64,000 nt of DNA from SHZI01 sp031395645 (GTDB lineage: Bacteria > Pseudomonadota > Gammaproteobacteria > Steroidobacterales > GCA-2729495): positions 186,001 to 250,000 of the forward strand of contig JANNJM010000087.1 in the NCBI GenBank assembly GCA_031395645.1. The letters are read 5' to 3'. Of this stretch, positions 17,718-28,049 are shown piece by piece (the first letter of the stretch is position 1; each line of letters begins with the position of its first letter). The notes under the pieces were generated by a model. It did not search any database, was not told the origin of the DNA, and saw nothing but the letters and a program-made list of their open reading frames with translations. A program made the translations under genes and the position numbers.

Positions 17718-19106
17718 ATGGCTAACAAGGGTTATCGCGTCGAACGCGACAGCATGGGCGAACTGCGGGTTCCCGACGAGGCTCTCTGGGGCGCGCAGAC
17801 ACAGCGGGCGGTGGAGAACTTTCCGATCAGCGGCCTGAAGGTTCCCCGTGGCTTCATTCGCGCACTGGGACTGATCAAGTGGGCGGCAGCAGGCGCCAAT
17901 GCCGAACTTGGGTTGCTCAAGAGCGGCAAGGCGATGGCGATTCAGGCGGCTGCGCTCAAGGTGGCTGCCGGTCAGCACGATAGCCAGTTTCCCATCGACG
18001 TGTTCCAGACCGGCTCCGGAACCAGCACCAACATGAACGCCAACGAAGTCATCGCACGGCTGGCAACGAGCCAACTTGGCGTGGAGGTGCATCCCAACGA
18101 TGACGTGAACATGGGCCAGAGCAGCAATGACGTTATTCCCACCGCCATCCATTTAAGCGCTGCACTGGAAGTTTGCGAGGCGCTGCTGCCAGCACTGAAG
18201 CATCTGCGAGCAGTGATCAGCAGGAAGGCCGATGACACGGATGATGTTGTCAAGACGGGTCGGACCCACCTTATGGACGCAATGCCGGTTCGCATGAGCC
18301 AGGAACTCGGCGGCTGGGCGCACCAGATTGCAAACGCGGAAGCCCGCATCAGTGACTCTCTTCCGCGACTCACGCGGCTTGCACAGGGTGGTACCGCCGT
18401 TGGTACAGGCATTAACGCGCACCCGAAATTCGGCAGGAAAGTGGCGGTACTGCTGAGTGAGAACACCGGCATCAGGTTTGACGTCTCTCGCAACCTGTTC
18501 GAGTCGCTGAGTAGCCAGGACACTGCGGTGGAACTCTCGGGTCACTTGCGGACTCTGGCAGTCGCGCTGATGAAAATAGCCAACGACCTGCGCTGGATGA
18601 ACAGTGGTCCCCTGGCAGGTCTCGGAGAAATCTCATTGCCGGGACTGCAACCCGGAAGCAGCATCATGCCGGGCAAGGTCAATCCAGTGATCCCTGAGGC
18701 CGTGGCGATGGTTGCAGCGCAGGTCATCGGGAATGATGCTGCGATCGTCGTTGCCGGCCAGTCGGGCAATTTTCAGCTGAACGTCATGCTCCCGGTCGTG
18801 GCTTACAATCTCCTCCAGAGCGTTCAGTTGCTGGCAAACGCAAGCCGGATACTCGGCGACAAGGCCATTGCCGGTTTCAAGGTCAATCACGACAAACTTG
18901 CAGAGGCGCTGGACCGCAATCCAATTCTGGTGACTGCGATGAATCCCGTCATTGGCTACGAGAAGGGTGCAGCGATTGCCAAGAAGGCGTACGCCGAACG
19001 AAGGCCGGTTCGCGAAGTGGCTGCGGAGCTTACCGACCTCTCCGCCAGGGAAATCAATCGACTGCTCGATGCCAGGAAGCTGACGCAGGGCGGTATCAAG
19101 TCCTGA
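17718..19106 (+). CDS. fumC: Class II fumarate hydratase
   Basis: A 462-residue iron-independent fumarase that interconverts fumarate and malate in the TCA cycle. Signatures: GSGTSTNMNANEVIA, QSSNDVIPTAIH, and GSSIMPGKVNPVIPE with the catalytic serine loop. TGRTHLMDAMPV supplies the His of the active site. Length equals the family norm (about 465). A strong GAGGAGAA ribosome binding site precedes the ATG. In many proteobacteria FumC is the stress-resistant isozyme; with acnA nearby this part of the window carries two TCA cycle enzymes on opposite strands, but no shared regulatory signal is visible. Confidence 0.97.
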   Translation: MANKGYRVERDSMGELRVPDEALWGAQTQRAVENFPISGLKVPRGFIRALGLIKWAAAGANAELGLLKSGKAMAIQAAALKVAAGQHDSQFPIDVFQTGSGTSTNMNANEVIARLATSQLGVEVHPNDDVNMGQSSNDVIPTAIHLSAALEVCEALLPALKHLRAVISRKADDTDDVVKTGRTHLMDAMPVRMSQELGGWAHQIANAEARISDSLPRLTRLAQGGTAVGTGINAHPKFGRKVAVLLSENTGIRFDVSRNLFESLSSQDTAVELSGHLRTLAVALMKIANDLRWMNSGPLAGLGEISLPGLQPGSSIMPGKVNPVIPEAVAMVAAQVIGNDAAIVVAGQSGNFQLNVMLPVVAYNLLQSVQLLANASRILGDKAIAGFKVNHDKLAEALDRNPILVTAMNPVIGYEKGAAIAKKAYAERRPVREVAAELTDLSAREINRLLDARKLTQGGIKS

Positions 19107-19125
19107 CCTGGGTGGCAGCACAGTA

Positions 19126-19740
19126 GTGATCGACAGGCTCTTCGCCCGACTGAAGGATACGCGGCCTCCAGTCGATCTGGCCAGGGAAGCGCTGGCGCTG
19201 ATTCCACCGGAGACTGCGGCGCAGCTCTTTCCGGGTCCGTTGATCCCGGCCGCTGTGCTCGTGGGACTGGTTGCGCGCGCTACCGGGTGGGAGGTCTTGC
19301 TCACCCGTCGTACCGAGCACCTTCGGGACCATCCCGGGCAGATCAGCTTCCCGGGGGGCAGATTGAACGGCCCGCATGAAAGCGCACTTGCCGCTGCCTT
19401 GCGCGAGGCGCAGGAGGAGGTCGGGATCGAAGCTCCCTTCATCGAGGTCATTGGCTTCCTGCGCCCGCATGCCGTGGTTACGGGGTACGCCGTCAGTCCG
19501 GTGGTTGCAGTTCTGCGGCCCGGCTTTTCGCTGGTGGCTGATGCCGCTGAAGTGGCGGAGATCTTCGCAGTGCCACTCCGCTACCTCGAGGATCCGGCCA
19601 ATGTGATCCACAGCGAACGAGTCGTTCGGGGTGTCACCGTTCCCGTGCGCGCATACCAGTATGGCCCGCACCATATCTGGGGCGCGACTGCACAGATCCT
19701 TGGTGCGCTACTGGACAACGACCATGAACACCAGAAATGA
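19126..19740 (+). CDS. Nudix hydrolase, CoA pyrophosphatase type (NudL-like)
   Basis: 204 residues from a GTG start, 19 bases after fumC. It carries the UPF0035/CoA-pyrophosphatase signature LLTRRTEHLRDHPGQISFPG followed by the Nudix box from GGRLNGPHESALAA to REAQEEVG. Members hydrolyse CoA and acyl-CoA to phosphopantetheine compounds and 3',5'-ADP. A start inside the fumC end is not needed because the first conserved helices begin at DRLFARLKD. The stop overlaps the start of mazG by 17 bases, suggesting translational coupling of two nucleotide-sanitising enzymes. Confidence 0.88.
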   Translation: MIDRLFARLKDTRPPVDLAREALALIPPETAAQLFPGPLIPAAVLVGLVARATGWEVLLTRRTEHLRDHPGQISFPGGRLNGPHESALAAALREAQEEVGIEAPFIEVIGFLRPHAVVTGYAVSPVVAVLRPGFSLVADAAEVAEIFAVPLRYLEDPANVIHSERVVRGVTVPVRAYQYGPHHIWGATAQILGALLDNDHEHQK

Positions 19741-20518
19741 AATCCGTATAGAGAAGCTGCTGGAGATAATGGCCACGCTCAGGGATCCGAAGCGGGGCTG
19801 CCCCTGGGATCGTGAGCAGGACTTTGCGTCAATTGCTCCCTACACGATTGAGGAGGCCTACGAGGTCGCGGATGCGATTGACCGGAATGATCTCCCCGAC
19901 CTGCGTGATAAGCTTGGCGATCTGTTGTTGCAGGTAGTCTTTCACGCCCAGATCGCCGGAGAAATCGGTGCCTTCGATTTTCACGACGTCGTCTCCGCTA
20001 TCAGCGACAAGCTGATCAGGCGGCATCCGCACGTGTTTGGCTCTGACAAAGACGCGCTGGCGAATTCCCCGGCGAATACCTGGGAAGTTCTCAAGTCTGC
20101 GGAGCGGGCTGCACGTGGTGGTGACACGTCCGCCGTTGCGGGCATAGGTCAGGCGCTTCCGGCCCTGATCCGGGCGGAAAAGCTGGGCAAACGTGCAGCC
20201 CACGTGGGCCTCGACTGGCAGGATGCACAGGGCGTTATCAGCAAAGTCCGTGAGGAACTCGACGAGTTGTCGGCAGCCCTGGCCGCACAGAAGCATGCTG
20301 CGGTGGAAGAGGAGTTGGGTGATCTTCTCCTGGCCTGCGCCAGTCTGGCCCGACACTGTCACGTGGATCCGGAGCAGTCACTCCGGCAGGCCTGCCGGAA
20401 ATTCGAGACCCGCTTCCGGCGCGTCGAGGCAGCCGTCCGGCACGAGGGGCTGGAGTGGCGCAACCTTAGCCCTGAGCAACTGGACGACCGGTGGGAGAAC
20501 GCAAAGAAACCTGAGTGA
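19724..20518 (+). CDS. mazG: Nucleoside triphosphate pyrophosphohydrolase MazG
   Basis: 264 residues with two MazG repeats. The first begins at LRDPKRGCPWDREQ, the sequence that marks the full-length bacterial enzyme, followed by the metal-binding TIEEAYEVADAI (EExxE/D) and DKLGDLLLQVVFHA. The second holds KVREELDELSAAL and VEEELGDLLLACAS. The enzyme converts NTPs, including (d)NTP variants, to NMP and pyrophosphate and can lower ppGpp. The ATG at 19724 was chosen because it begins just before the conserved ellipse of the first helix (IEKLLEIMATLRDP); longer starts would sit deep within the Nudix gene. Confidence 0.95.
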   Translation: MNTRNEIRIEKLLEIMATLRDPKRGCPWDREQDFASIAPYTIEEAYEVADAIDRNDLPDLRDKLGDLLLQVVFHAQIAGEIGAFDFHDVVSAISDKLIRRHPHVFGSDKDALANSPANTWEVLKSAERAARGGDTSAVAGIGQALPALIRAEKLGKRAAHVGLDWQDAQGVISKVREELDELSAALAAQKHAAVEEELGDLLLACASLARHCHVDPEQSLRQACRKFETRFRRVEAAVRHEGLEWRNLSPEQLDDRWENAKKPE

Positions 20519-20614
20519 CGCGTCAGGTTAGGTTAAGTTCAGGACGGATTCAGGCCGCGAGGACTAACGTGTAAACCGATGCCGGTGCAGGTATCCCGGC
20601 CAGGAGCTTAAGGC

Positions 20615-21214
20615 ATGCGCATCGAGAGTCCCGTTCCGTCGCTACTGGTGTCTTTAGTTGTACTGCTTGCTTCAGGCGCAGCCGACGCCGGCCATCGCCA
20701 CCGCGACCGAAATCACTCGCAACGCTACGCCCCCGGCGCGACCATCGTCTATGCCAGGGTCACCGACGTGCGGCCGCTAGTCGAAGAAGTGCACGTTCAG
20801 GTCCCCGTACGGGAGTGCTATGCATCAACGGCGTATGCACCCCCGGCCTATGGCCCTGCGAGGCCAGGCAGCGCCGTCGGTGGCACCATCGCCGGGGGTG
20901 TTGTGGGTGGCGTGATTGGCGACCGGTTCGGCGGCGGCGAAGGTCGGGATGCCATGCGGCTGCTCGGCGCTCTGGTGGGCGCTGCCATCGGGCACGATGT
21001 CGCTACCCGGCGCCAGGCTGCCTACTATCCGCAGCAAGGAAGGCAGGCATACCCTGTAGAGGAGTGCACGACGCGCTACGAGAGCCGTATCGAGGAACGA
21101 ACCCGTGGCTATCAGGTTGCCTACGTTTTCGACGGTCGGGAGTACTACACGGAGACAGCGGCCCCGCCGGGCGAGCGCATACCGATTGAAGTCTCGGTTC
21201 GACCGGCCTTCTGA
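20615..21214 (+). CDS. Exported glycine-zipper (2TM) protein
   Basis: 199 residues. An N-terminal signal peptide (hydrophobic LLVSLVVLLASGAADA, likely cleaved after ADA) precedes a His/Arg-rich stretch and a glycine-zipper segment, GGTIAGGVVGGVIGD followed by LLGALVGAAIGHDVA, resembling the Rickettsia 17 kDa antigen family. The C-terminal part, with two cysteine-containing segments (VRECYAST, VEECTTRYESRIEER), is probably folded in the periplasm. There is no lipobox cysteine directly after the signal peptide, so it is not an obvious lipoprotein. Function is unknown; related proteins are outer-membrane or envelope associated. Confidence 0.75.
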   Translation: MRIESPVPSLLVSLVVLLASGAADAGHRHRDRNHSQRYAPGATIVYARVTDVRPLVEEVHVQVPVRECYASTAYAPPAYGPARPGSAVGGTIAGGVVGGVIGDRFGGGEGRDAMRLLGALVGAAIGHDVATRRQAAYYPQQGRQAYPVEECTTRYESRIEERTRGYQVAYVFDGREYYTETAAPPGERIPIEVSVRPAF

Positions 21215-21285
21215 TCGCGGTCCGTAACGGAACGGTCCGGAACAACTCTGCAGCGAGCAGAGGCCTTGTGGCATAGTCCTGCCGC

Positions 21286-22624
21286 ATGATCGAACCAACG
21301 ACCGACGCCAGCTGGCATCCCGCCAGCTGGCTGGCCCGCACGGTGGGCCAGATTCCAGCCTATCGAGACCAGCAGCGTGCAGCCGCGGTGATGGCCGAGC
21401 TTGCCCGGTTACCGCCACTGGTGACGTCATGGGAAGTCGACGCCCTGCGGGCTCACCTGGCTCTGGCCGGCGAAGGCAAGGCGTTCGTCCTGCAGGGTGG
21501 CGACTGCGCCGAGACCTTCGAGGATTGCAGATCGGACGCCATCGTTACCAAGCTCAAGATCCTCCTCCAGATGAGTGTGGTGATCATTTCGGGACTGAAA
21601 CGGCCCGTGGTGCGGGTAGGGCGCATGGCCGGGCAGTATGCGAAACCCCGCTCCGCTGATACGGAGACCCGCACGGACCAGACGTTGCCCAGTTACCGGG
21701 GGGACATTATCAATCGGAACGCTTTTACCACCCACGATCGCGAGCCGGATCCCGAACTGATGCTCCGTGCCTACGAGCGTTCGGCGCTGACGCTGAATTT
21801 CGTTCGCTCGCTGATCGATGGGGGTTTTGCCGATCTACATCACCCGGAAAACTGGGATCTCGACTGGGTGCACCACTCGCCGCTGGCCGACCAGTACCGC
21901 CGCACCGTGCAGACCGTGGCTGATGGGCTCGACTTCTTCGAAAGCCTTACGGGAAAGTCCATTGACCAGGCACGTCGCGTCGACTTCTTCACCTGCCACG
22001 AGGGGCTGCACTTGCCCTACGAGCAGGCACAGACGCGCTTCCTGGAGCGCCGGCACGGGTGGTACGACCTTACGACTCACTTCCCCTGGATCGGCGTGCG
22101 TACGAGTCAGCTGGAGGGCGCCCACGTGGAGTTCTTCCGGGGGATCCGCAATCCCATCGGCGTCAAGATTGGGCCGGACACGACTCCGGCCACATTGCGC
22201 AGCCTCCTGCGCACACTGAACCCGGCTAACGAACCCGGGCGCCTGACGCTGATCCATCGACTTGGTGCCGCGCGCATCCGCAAGACGCTTCCGGACCTCA
22301 TTGATACGGTTGGCGAGGCCGCCGCCTGCGTCGTTTGGATCTGCGATCCGATGCATGGCAATACGGAGACCGCCACATCAGGGCTGAAAACCCGTCGTCT
22401 CGAAAACATTCTGGAGGAACTCGATGCCGCCTTCGACGTGCATCGCGCGGCGGGTTCGCACCTCGGGGGCGTGCACCTCGAACTGACGGGCGAGCACGTG
22501 ACTGAGTGCACGGGTGGCGCGCGGGGCCTCACGGACTCAGACTTGGGGCGCGATTACCGGACTCAGGTCGATCCGCGCCTGAACTATGATCAGGCGATGG
22601 AAGTCGCAATGCGGATCGCTGGTC

Positions 22625-22641
<17 letters not shown>
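21286..22641 (+). CDS. 3-deoxy-7-phosphoheptulonate synthase, class II (plant/AroA-II type)
   Basis: A 451-residue enzyme condensing PEP and erythrose 4-phosphate to DAHP, the first step of the shikimate pathway. Class II is shown by QGGDCAETF, RVGRMAGQYAKPRS, the SYRGDIINRNAF block, and VDFFTCHEGLHLPYE with the metal-binding cysteine and neighbouring residues; WICDPMHGNT and GGVHLELTGEHVTECTGG complete the active site. Class II enzymes are unrelated in close sequence to AroFGH of E. coli. The first start ATG gives the usual N-terminus. The last 17 bases overlap the start of uvrC. Confidence 0.95.
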
Positions 22642-24451
<1,810 letters not shown>

Positions 24452-24477
24452 GCCGCCCTAAAGGCTAGAATAAAGAC

Positions 24478-25053
24478 GTGTATCCCCAGCTCAATATCTC
24501 AACCTCGCTGACCTGGTTTCGGATCGCGGCGATCCCTCTGGTGGCCGTGGTTTTTTACTGGTCGTCGCCCTGGGCCCGGCCGGCGGCGGCCGCGGTCTTT
24601 ATTCTGGCGGCGATTACGGACTGGCTGGATGGTTATGTTGCGCGGCGCCTGCAGCAGACGTCTCAGTTCGGTGCCTTTCTGGACCCGGTGGCCGACAAGC
24701 TGATTGTCTCGACAGCCCTCATTCTGATAGTCCAGTCGGATCCGCGCGTGCTGGTTGCCGCCCTGGCAGCCATCATCATCGGTCGGGAAATTGCAGTATC
24801 GGCACTGCGGGAGTGGATGGCCGGCCTCGGAACGCGCCACCGGGTAGCGGTCTCCGGGTATGGAAAACTCAAGACGATCATGCAGATGATTGGACTCTCC
24901 TGCATGCTGTTTGCGGAGCCGTTGCTCGGCCTGCCCATCTATGAGATTGGGCTGGTTTTCCTGGTGCTTGCTGCCGGGCTGACCGTGTGGTCGATGCTCG
25001 GCTACGTTCGCGCTGCCTGGCCGGCGCAACGGGAAGGTGCGCCCCTTTCTTGA
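24478..25053 (+). CDS. pgsA: CDP-diacylglycerol-glycerol-3-phosphate 3-phosphatidyltransferase
   Basis: 191 residues from a GTG start. The CDP-alcohol phosphotransferase motif is complete: Asp48, Asp51-Gly52, Ala55-Arg56, Gly65, Asp69 and Asp73 (DWLDGYVAR then GAFLDPVAD). It makes phosphatidylglycerol phosphate in the inner membrane, with about six hydrophobic segments. The gene starts 26 bases after uvrC and its TGA stop lies inside the -35 box of the tRNA promoter that follows. Confidence 0.95.
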   Translation: MYPQLNISTSLTWFRIAAIPLVAVVFYWSSPWARPAAAAVFILAAITDWLDGYVARRLQQTSQFGAFLDPVADKLIVSTALILIVQSDPRVLVAALAAIIIGREIAVSALREWMAGLGTRHRVAVSGYGKLKTIMQMIGLSCMLFAEPLLGLPIYEIGLVFLVLAAGLTVWSMLGYVRAAWPAQREGAPLS

Positions 25054-25077
25054 CACGCAGGCCCCACCCGGTAGCAT
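25050..25077 (+). promoter_or_regulatory. Sigma-70 promoter of the tRNA-Gly/Cys/Leu operon
   Basis: A perfect consensus -35 (TTGACA, 25050-25055) is separated by 16 bases from TAGCAT (25072-25077), putting the start of transcription about nine bases before the first tRNA. The -35 box includes the pgsA stop codon. A strong promoter directly before a tRNA cluster is expected. Confidence 0.75.
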
Positions 25078-25092
25078 ATGCAGCTCTTGCAA

Positions 25093-25168
25093 GCGGGAAT
25101 AGCTCAGTTGGTAGAGCGGTACCTTGCCAAGGTACAGGTCGGCGGTTCGAGCCCGCTTTCCCGCTCCA
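25093..25168 (+). tRNA. glyW: tRNA-Gly (GCC)
   Basis: 76 nucleotides folding as a full cloverleaf: acceptor GCGGGAA pairs with TTCCCGC, D arm AGCTCAGTTGGTAGAGC, anticodon GCC at 25126-25128 in the loop TTGCCAA, T loop GTTCGAGCC. The CCA end is encoded (25166-25168). First gene of a three-tRNA operon corresponding to glyW-cysT-leuZ of E. coli. Confidence 0.97.
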
Positions 25169-25224
25169 GATTCTGCCTCCCTGACGGACGTTGCGCGACG
25201 TCTGCAATGCGGGGCCGTTACAGC

Positions 25225-25298
25225 GGCTAGGTGGCAGAGTGGTCATGCAGCGGCCTGCAAAGCCGTGTACGCCGGTTCGATTCCGACCCTAGCCTCCA
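25225..25298 (+). tRNA. cysT: tRNA-Cys (GCA)
   Basis: 74 nucleotides. Acceptor GGCTAGG pairs with CCTAGCC; anticodon GCA at 25257-25259 in loop CTGCAAA; T loop GTTCGATTC. The discriminator is T (U73) as expected for cysteinyl-tRNA synthetase and CCA is encoded (25296-25298). Separated by 56 bases from tRNA-Gly. Confidence 0.97.
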
Positions 25299-25329
25299 AT
25301 CACCACCGTTCGCCCTACAATGCTGCCTG

Positions 25330-25415
25330 GCCCGGGTGGCGAAACTGGTAGACGCTGCGGACTTAAAATCCGTTGGCCGTAAAAGGCCGTGCCGGTTCAA
25401 GTCCGGCCCTGGGCA
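25330..25415 (+). tRNA. leuZ: tRNA-Leu (TAA), no encoded CCA
   Basis: 86 nucleotides with a long variable arm (TTGGCCGTAAAAGGCCGT), which marks a type II tRNA. Acceptor GCCCGGG pairs with CCTGGGC with one G-T pair; anticodon TAA at 25364-25366; discriminator A73. The bases after the discriminator are CAC, not CCA, so the end must be added by the CCA-adding enzyme, unlike the two tRNAs before it. Third gene of the operon. Confidence 0.95.
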
Positions 25416-25431
25416 CACCTCCGTCAGGAAA

Positions 25432-26424
25432 TCATTTCTTGATGGCTGAATGGCCGCGCCAGCACTCGTAGCGGAGGCGGAAATCGCCGATTGCCAGCAG
25501 GTCGCCGTGCTCGAGCGACTGACGCCCGGCGACCTGGCCATTGACGAGCGTGCGGTTGGTGCTTTGCAGATCGACAACCTCCATACCGTGCTCGGCAACG
25601 ACGAGCATGGCGTGATGGCGGCTCACGTAAGGGCTGTCCAGATGCAGGCCGCTCTGGGGGCTACGGCCGATCAGCAGCCGGCCCGGAGTGAGCGGGCGCC
25701 GCTCAAGGATCACACCATCCATCATCACCACGAGATTTCGCGTTGACGCCGCATCGATCTCTGGTTGCTCATCGACAAGTGTTGAGCCGGACCACGGGCC
25801 GGCAACCGTAACCGGTTTGCCAGGCGCAGTGACCCAGGCAAGCGCCCGGTCCAGGTCAAATCGCTCGCGGGTGAACTGGCGGAGCCCCGCCATTCCACGC
25901 GAGTCCAGGATGCGGTGCAGGCCTTGCGAGCCGGTCAGGATTATCGTCATCGCCGGGGTCGCGCCGGCCCGAACCCTCGCCAACGTCTGCATGAACTCCA
26001 GCACGTGCGGGCCGTACTGATCTGTTCTTTCAATGATGACGACTGTGCGCCGGCCGCGTGCGCTTTCGTGGCGAAGAAAGACCGTCAGCAGATTCTGGAG
26101 ATCTTCGATGGAAGCCTGCACCAGTTCGAAACCCAGGCCGGCAAGGCAGCGCGCCAGAAACGTCCGGACGTCGTCTGTTGGCGAGCAGATCCTTAACGTG
26201 TGCAGGTCTTCCCGCACTTCGTAAGCCGCCACCAGGCGATCGACGAGCGCGCTCAGTCCGGCTGCTGATCCCGTAACAATGCCGAACGGTCGGTGCCCGC
26301 GCAGGCAGCGACCGGTATAGGCGAGGCCAGCGGTCAGACCGGCTGAATCGACAGTTCGTGTAGCCGCAGGTCCTGACTTACCCGGGAGGGGACTGAGTGT
26401 CGCGCCTTCGAACAGTGCGGCCAT
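25432..26424 (-). CDS. FHA domain protein with degenerate ExeA-like ATPase N-terminal half
   Basis: 330 residues. The C-terminal part (about 230-325) is an FHA phosphothreonine-binding domain: GRLLIGRSPQSG, YVSRHHAMLVV and STNRTLVNGQ hold the conserved Gly-Arg, Ser-x-x-His and Asn positions. The N-terminal half resembles ExeA/GspA-type AAA ATPases (region FGIVTGSAAGLSALVDRL where the P-loop should be, Walker B-like TVVIIERTDQY), but the Walker A glycine-lysine-threonine is gone, so it probably binds partner proteins without hydrolysing ATP. ATG at 26424 has a GGGAG ribosome site six bases upstream. Convergent with the tRNA operon. Confidence 0.75.
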   Translation of the reverse strand: MAALFEGATLSPLPGKSGPAATRTVDSAGLTAGLAYTGRCLRGHRPFGIVTGSAAGLSALVDRLVAAYEVREDLHTLRICSPTDDVRTFLARCLAGLGFELVQASIEDLQNLLTVFLRHESARGRRTVVIIERTDQYGPHVLEFMQTLARVRAGATPAMTIILTGSQGLHRILDSRGMAGLRQFTRERFDLDRALAWVTAPGKPVTVAGPWSGSTLVDEQPEIDAASTRNLVVMMDGVILERRPLTPGRLLIGRSPQSGLHLDSPYVSRHHAMLVVAEHGMEVVDLQSTNRTLVNGQVAGRQSLEHGDLLAIGDFRLRYECWRGHSAIKK

Positions 26425-26533
26425 GTGCAACTCCCGGCAAAGGCGACATGCGTTGCGGCTCTTTTTCGTTAGAGATTGCCGATCATGCGCTGTGCAAGGT
26501 TGAGTCTAAGTAGCCGTCCGCGTTAAGTAAAGA

Positions 26534-26565
26534 CCGCCGGCAGGGGGCTCTGCCGCAGCCGGCGG
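26534..26565 (+). promoter_or_regulatory. GC-rich inverted repeat in the ccm leader
   Basis: CCGCCGGC (26534-26541) and GCCGGCGG (26558-26565) are perfect 8-base inverted copies. A second possible hairpin, GGCAG (26539-26543) with CTGCC (26550-26554), overlaps the first and would compete with it. It lies about 110 bases before ccmA. No T-run follows, so it is not a standard terminator; an attenuation role is only a guess. Confidence 0.35.
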
Positions 26566-26677
26566 AGAGACCGTGAAAGTGGCGTAGTAAATCCCTCTAG
26601 TGGCTTGTTTTAGATATGAAAGTCGGTGAGGATTGGTCGCCGTTTGGCGTTGTCGGCCTGGGGCTCTGGAGATCGGT

Positions 26678-27289
26678 GTGCTGAATGGTGCGGGGTTGAC
26701 GCTGTGGCGGGGAACGACCCGCCTCTTCGAGTCGCTGTCGTTCGCGCTGGCGCCAGGTGCGGCGCTCATGATTGAAGGCCCCAATGGTGCCGGCAAGACC
26801 ACGCTGCTCCGGGTCATCGCCGGTTTGACGATGCCTGAGGTCGGCAGCGTCGCCTGGCAGCGTCGTCCGCTGCGGGAGCAATTGCAGGCGGGTCGCCTGC
26901 GCCTGGCCTTCGCCGGGCACGCACTTGCCCTGAAGACGGAACTCAGCACGCGTGAAAACCTGCAATTCTTTGCGCGGCTGGCCAGCCTGGAGGGCAAGGT
27001 CGATGAAATCCTGGAAGCAGCTGGGCTTGGAGCGTGCGCCGATCTGGAGGTCAGGCTGCTGTCGGCGGGCCAGAGGCGGCGGGCCGCCCTCGCCAGGGTG
27101 CTGCTGTCCGATGCGGATCTCTGGTTGCTGGACGAACCCCAGACGAATCTCGACGTGGACGGCCGCCAGTTCCTTGAGGAAGCGATTCGCAGCCATCTCC
27201 GTCGTGGCGGGATGGCAGCCATCGCTGCACACCAGCCCCTCGCACTGGGGAACGCTGACGTCGGCCATCTCGTCCTGGGTGACGCGTAG
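26678..27289 (+). CDS. ccmA: Cytochrome c maturation ABC ATPase CcmA
   Basis: 203 residues from a GTG with a GGAG ribosome site upstream; this matches the normal CcmA size. Walker A GPNGAGKT is at 34-41, the ABC signature LSAGQRRRAALARV and Walker B LWLLDEPQTNLD follow. With CcmB and CcmC it forms the complex that loads haem onto CcmE and releases holo-CcmE from it, acting on the cytoplasmic face of the inner membrane. First gene of a nine-gene ccm operon in the order A, B, C, D, E, F, G, H, I. Its TAG stop overlaps the ccmB GTG (TAGTG). Confidence 0.94.
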   Translation: MLNGAGLTLWRGTTRLFESLSFALAPGAALMIEGPNGAGKTTLLRVIAGLTMPEVGSVAWQRRPLREQLQAGRLRLAFAGHALALKTELSTRENLQFFARLASLEGKVDEILEAAGLGACADLEVRLLSAGQRRRAALARVLLSDADLWLLDEPQTNLDVDGRQFLEEAIRSHLRRGGMAAIAAHQPLALGNADVGHLVLGDA

Positions 27290-28020
27290 TGGGCGTCGAA
27301 GCACTGGGTCAGGCCAGGGTTCGAGGTCCGGCGGAAGCCCACGATCCCGGGCTGCTGCAGCTGTTCTGGTTGATCTTCGAGCGCGACTTGCGAGTAGGGC
27401 TGCGACGCTGGACGGACGCCAGCAACTCGGCCCTGTTCTTTGTACTGGTGGTGACGCTGTTCCCGCTCGCCCTGAGCCCCAAGGCGGAGATGCTGCGGAC
27501 GGTAGCTCCCGGCGTGCTCTGGATCGCTGCGCTGCTGGCAACGCTGCTGTCGCTGCACTTGCTGTTTCGTGCCGACCTGGAAGATGGCACGCTCGAACAA
27601 CTGTTGCTGATGCCGCATCCCCTTGGCTGGATGCTGCTGGCGAAGGTCGTTGCGCACTGGACGATCACGGGTATTCCGGTCGTGATCATGGCGCCCGTCC
27701 TCGCAATCACCTACCAACTGCCGGCGCCTGCAATGGGGGTGCTCACGCTGAGCCTGCTGCTCGGCACGCCAACGCTGAGCCTGCTGGGGTCAATCGGAGC
27801 GGCGCTGACTGCCGGGTTGCGGGGCGCCGGGGTCTTGCTGGCGTTTATCGTCGCGCCCCTGATGGTGCCGGTCCTTATACTGGGCGCCAAGGCCACCGAC
27901 CTGGCATTGGCGGGGGAGGATCCAGCCGGTCCGCTGTACCTGCTGGCAGCCTTGTTGTTGCTGGCCTTGAGCGTTGCACCGATCGCGGCTGCCGGTGCAC
28001 TGCGGGTTAGCGCCGATTAA
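27289..28020 (+). CDS. ccmB: Haem exporter membrane protein CcmB
   Basis: 243 residues, about twenty longer at the N-terminus than typical CcmB. After the leader comes LLQLFWLIFERDLRVGLRR, the conserved amphipathic start, then six hydrophobic segments characteristic of the ABC-2-like membrane subunit. The conserved LQHLLFRADLEDGTLEQL-like block reads LHLLFRADLEDGTLEQLLL here. It partners with CcmA. It starts at a GTG that shares a base with the ccmA stop; a second start a few codons later would remove the extra N-terminal residues. Confidence 0.93.
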   Translation: MGVEALGQARVRGPAEAHDPGLLQLFWLIFERDLRVGLRRWTDASNSALFFVLVVTLFPLALSPKAEMLRTVAPGVLWIAALLATLLSLHLLFRADLEDGTLEQLLLMPHPLGWMLLAKVVAHWTITGIPVVIMAPVLAITYQLPAPAMGVLTLSLLLGTPTLSLLGSIGAALTAGLRGAGVLLAFIVAPLMVPVLILGAKATDLALAGEDPAGPLYLLAALLLLALSVAPIAAAGALRVSAD

Positions 28021-28049
28021 CCCATCAGTTTGCTTAGGGAGAGAGCAAC

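Noticed and set aside
25424..25442. Short hairpin after tRNA-Leu as a terminator
   Set aside because: Seven weak pairs with one wobble and no T-run.
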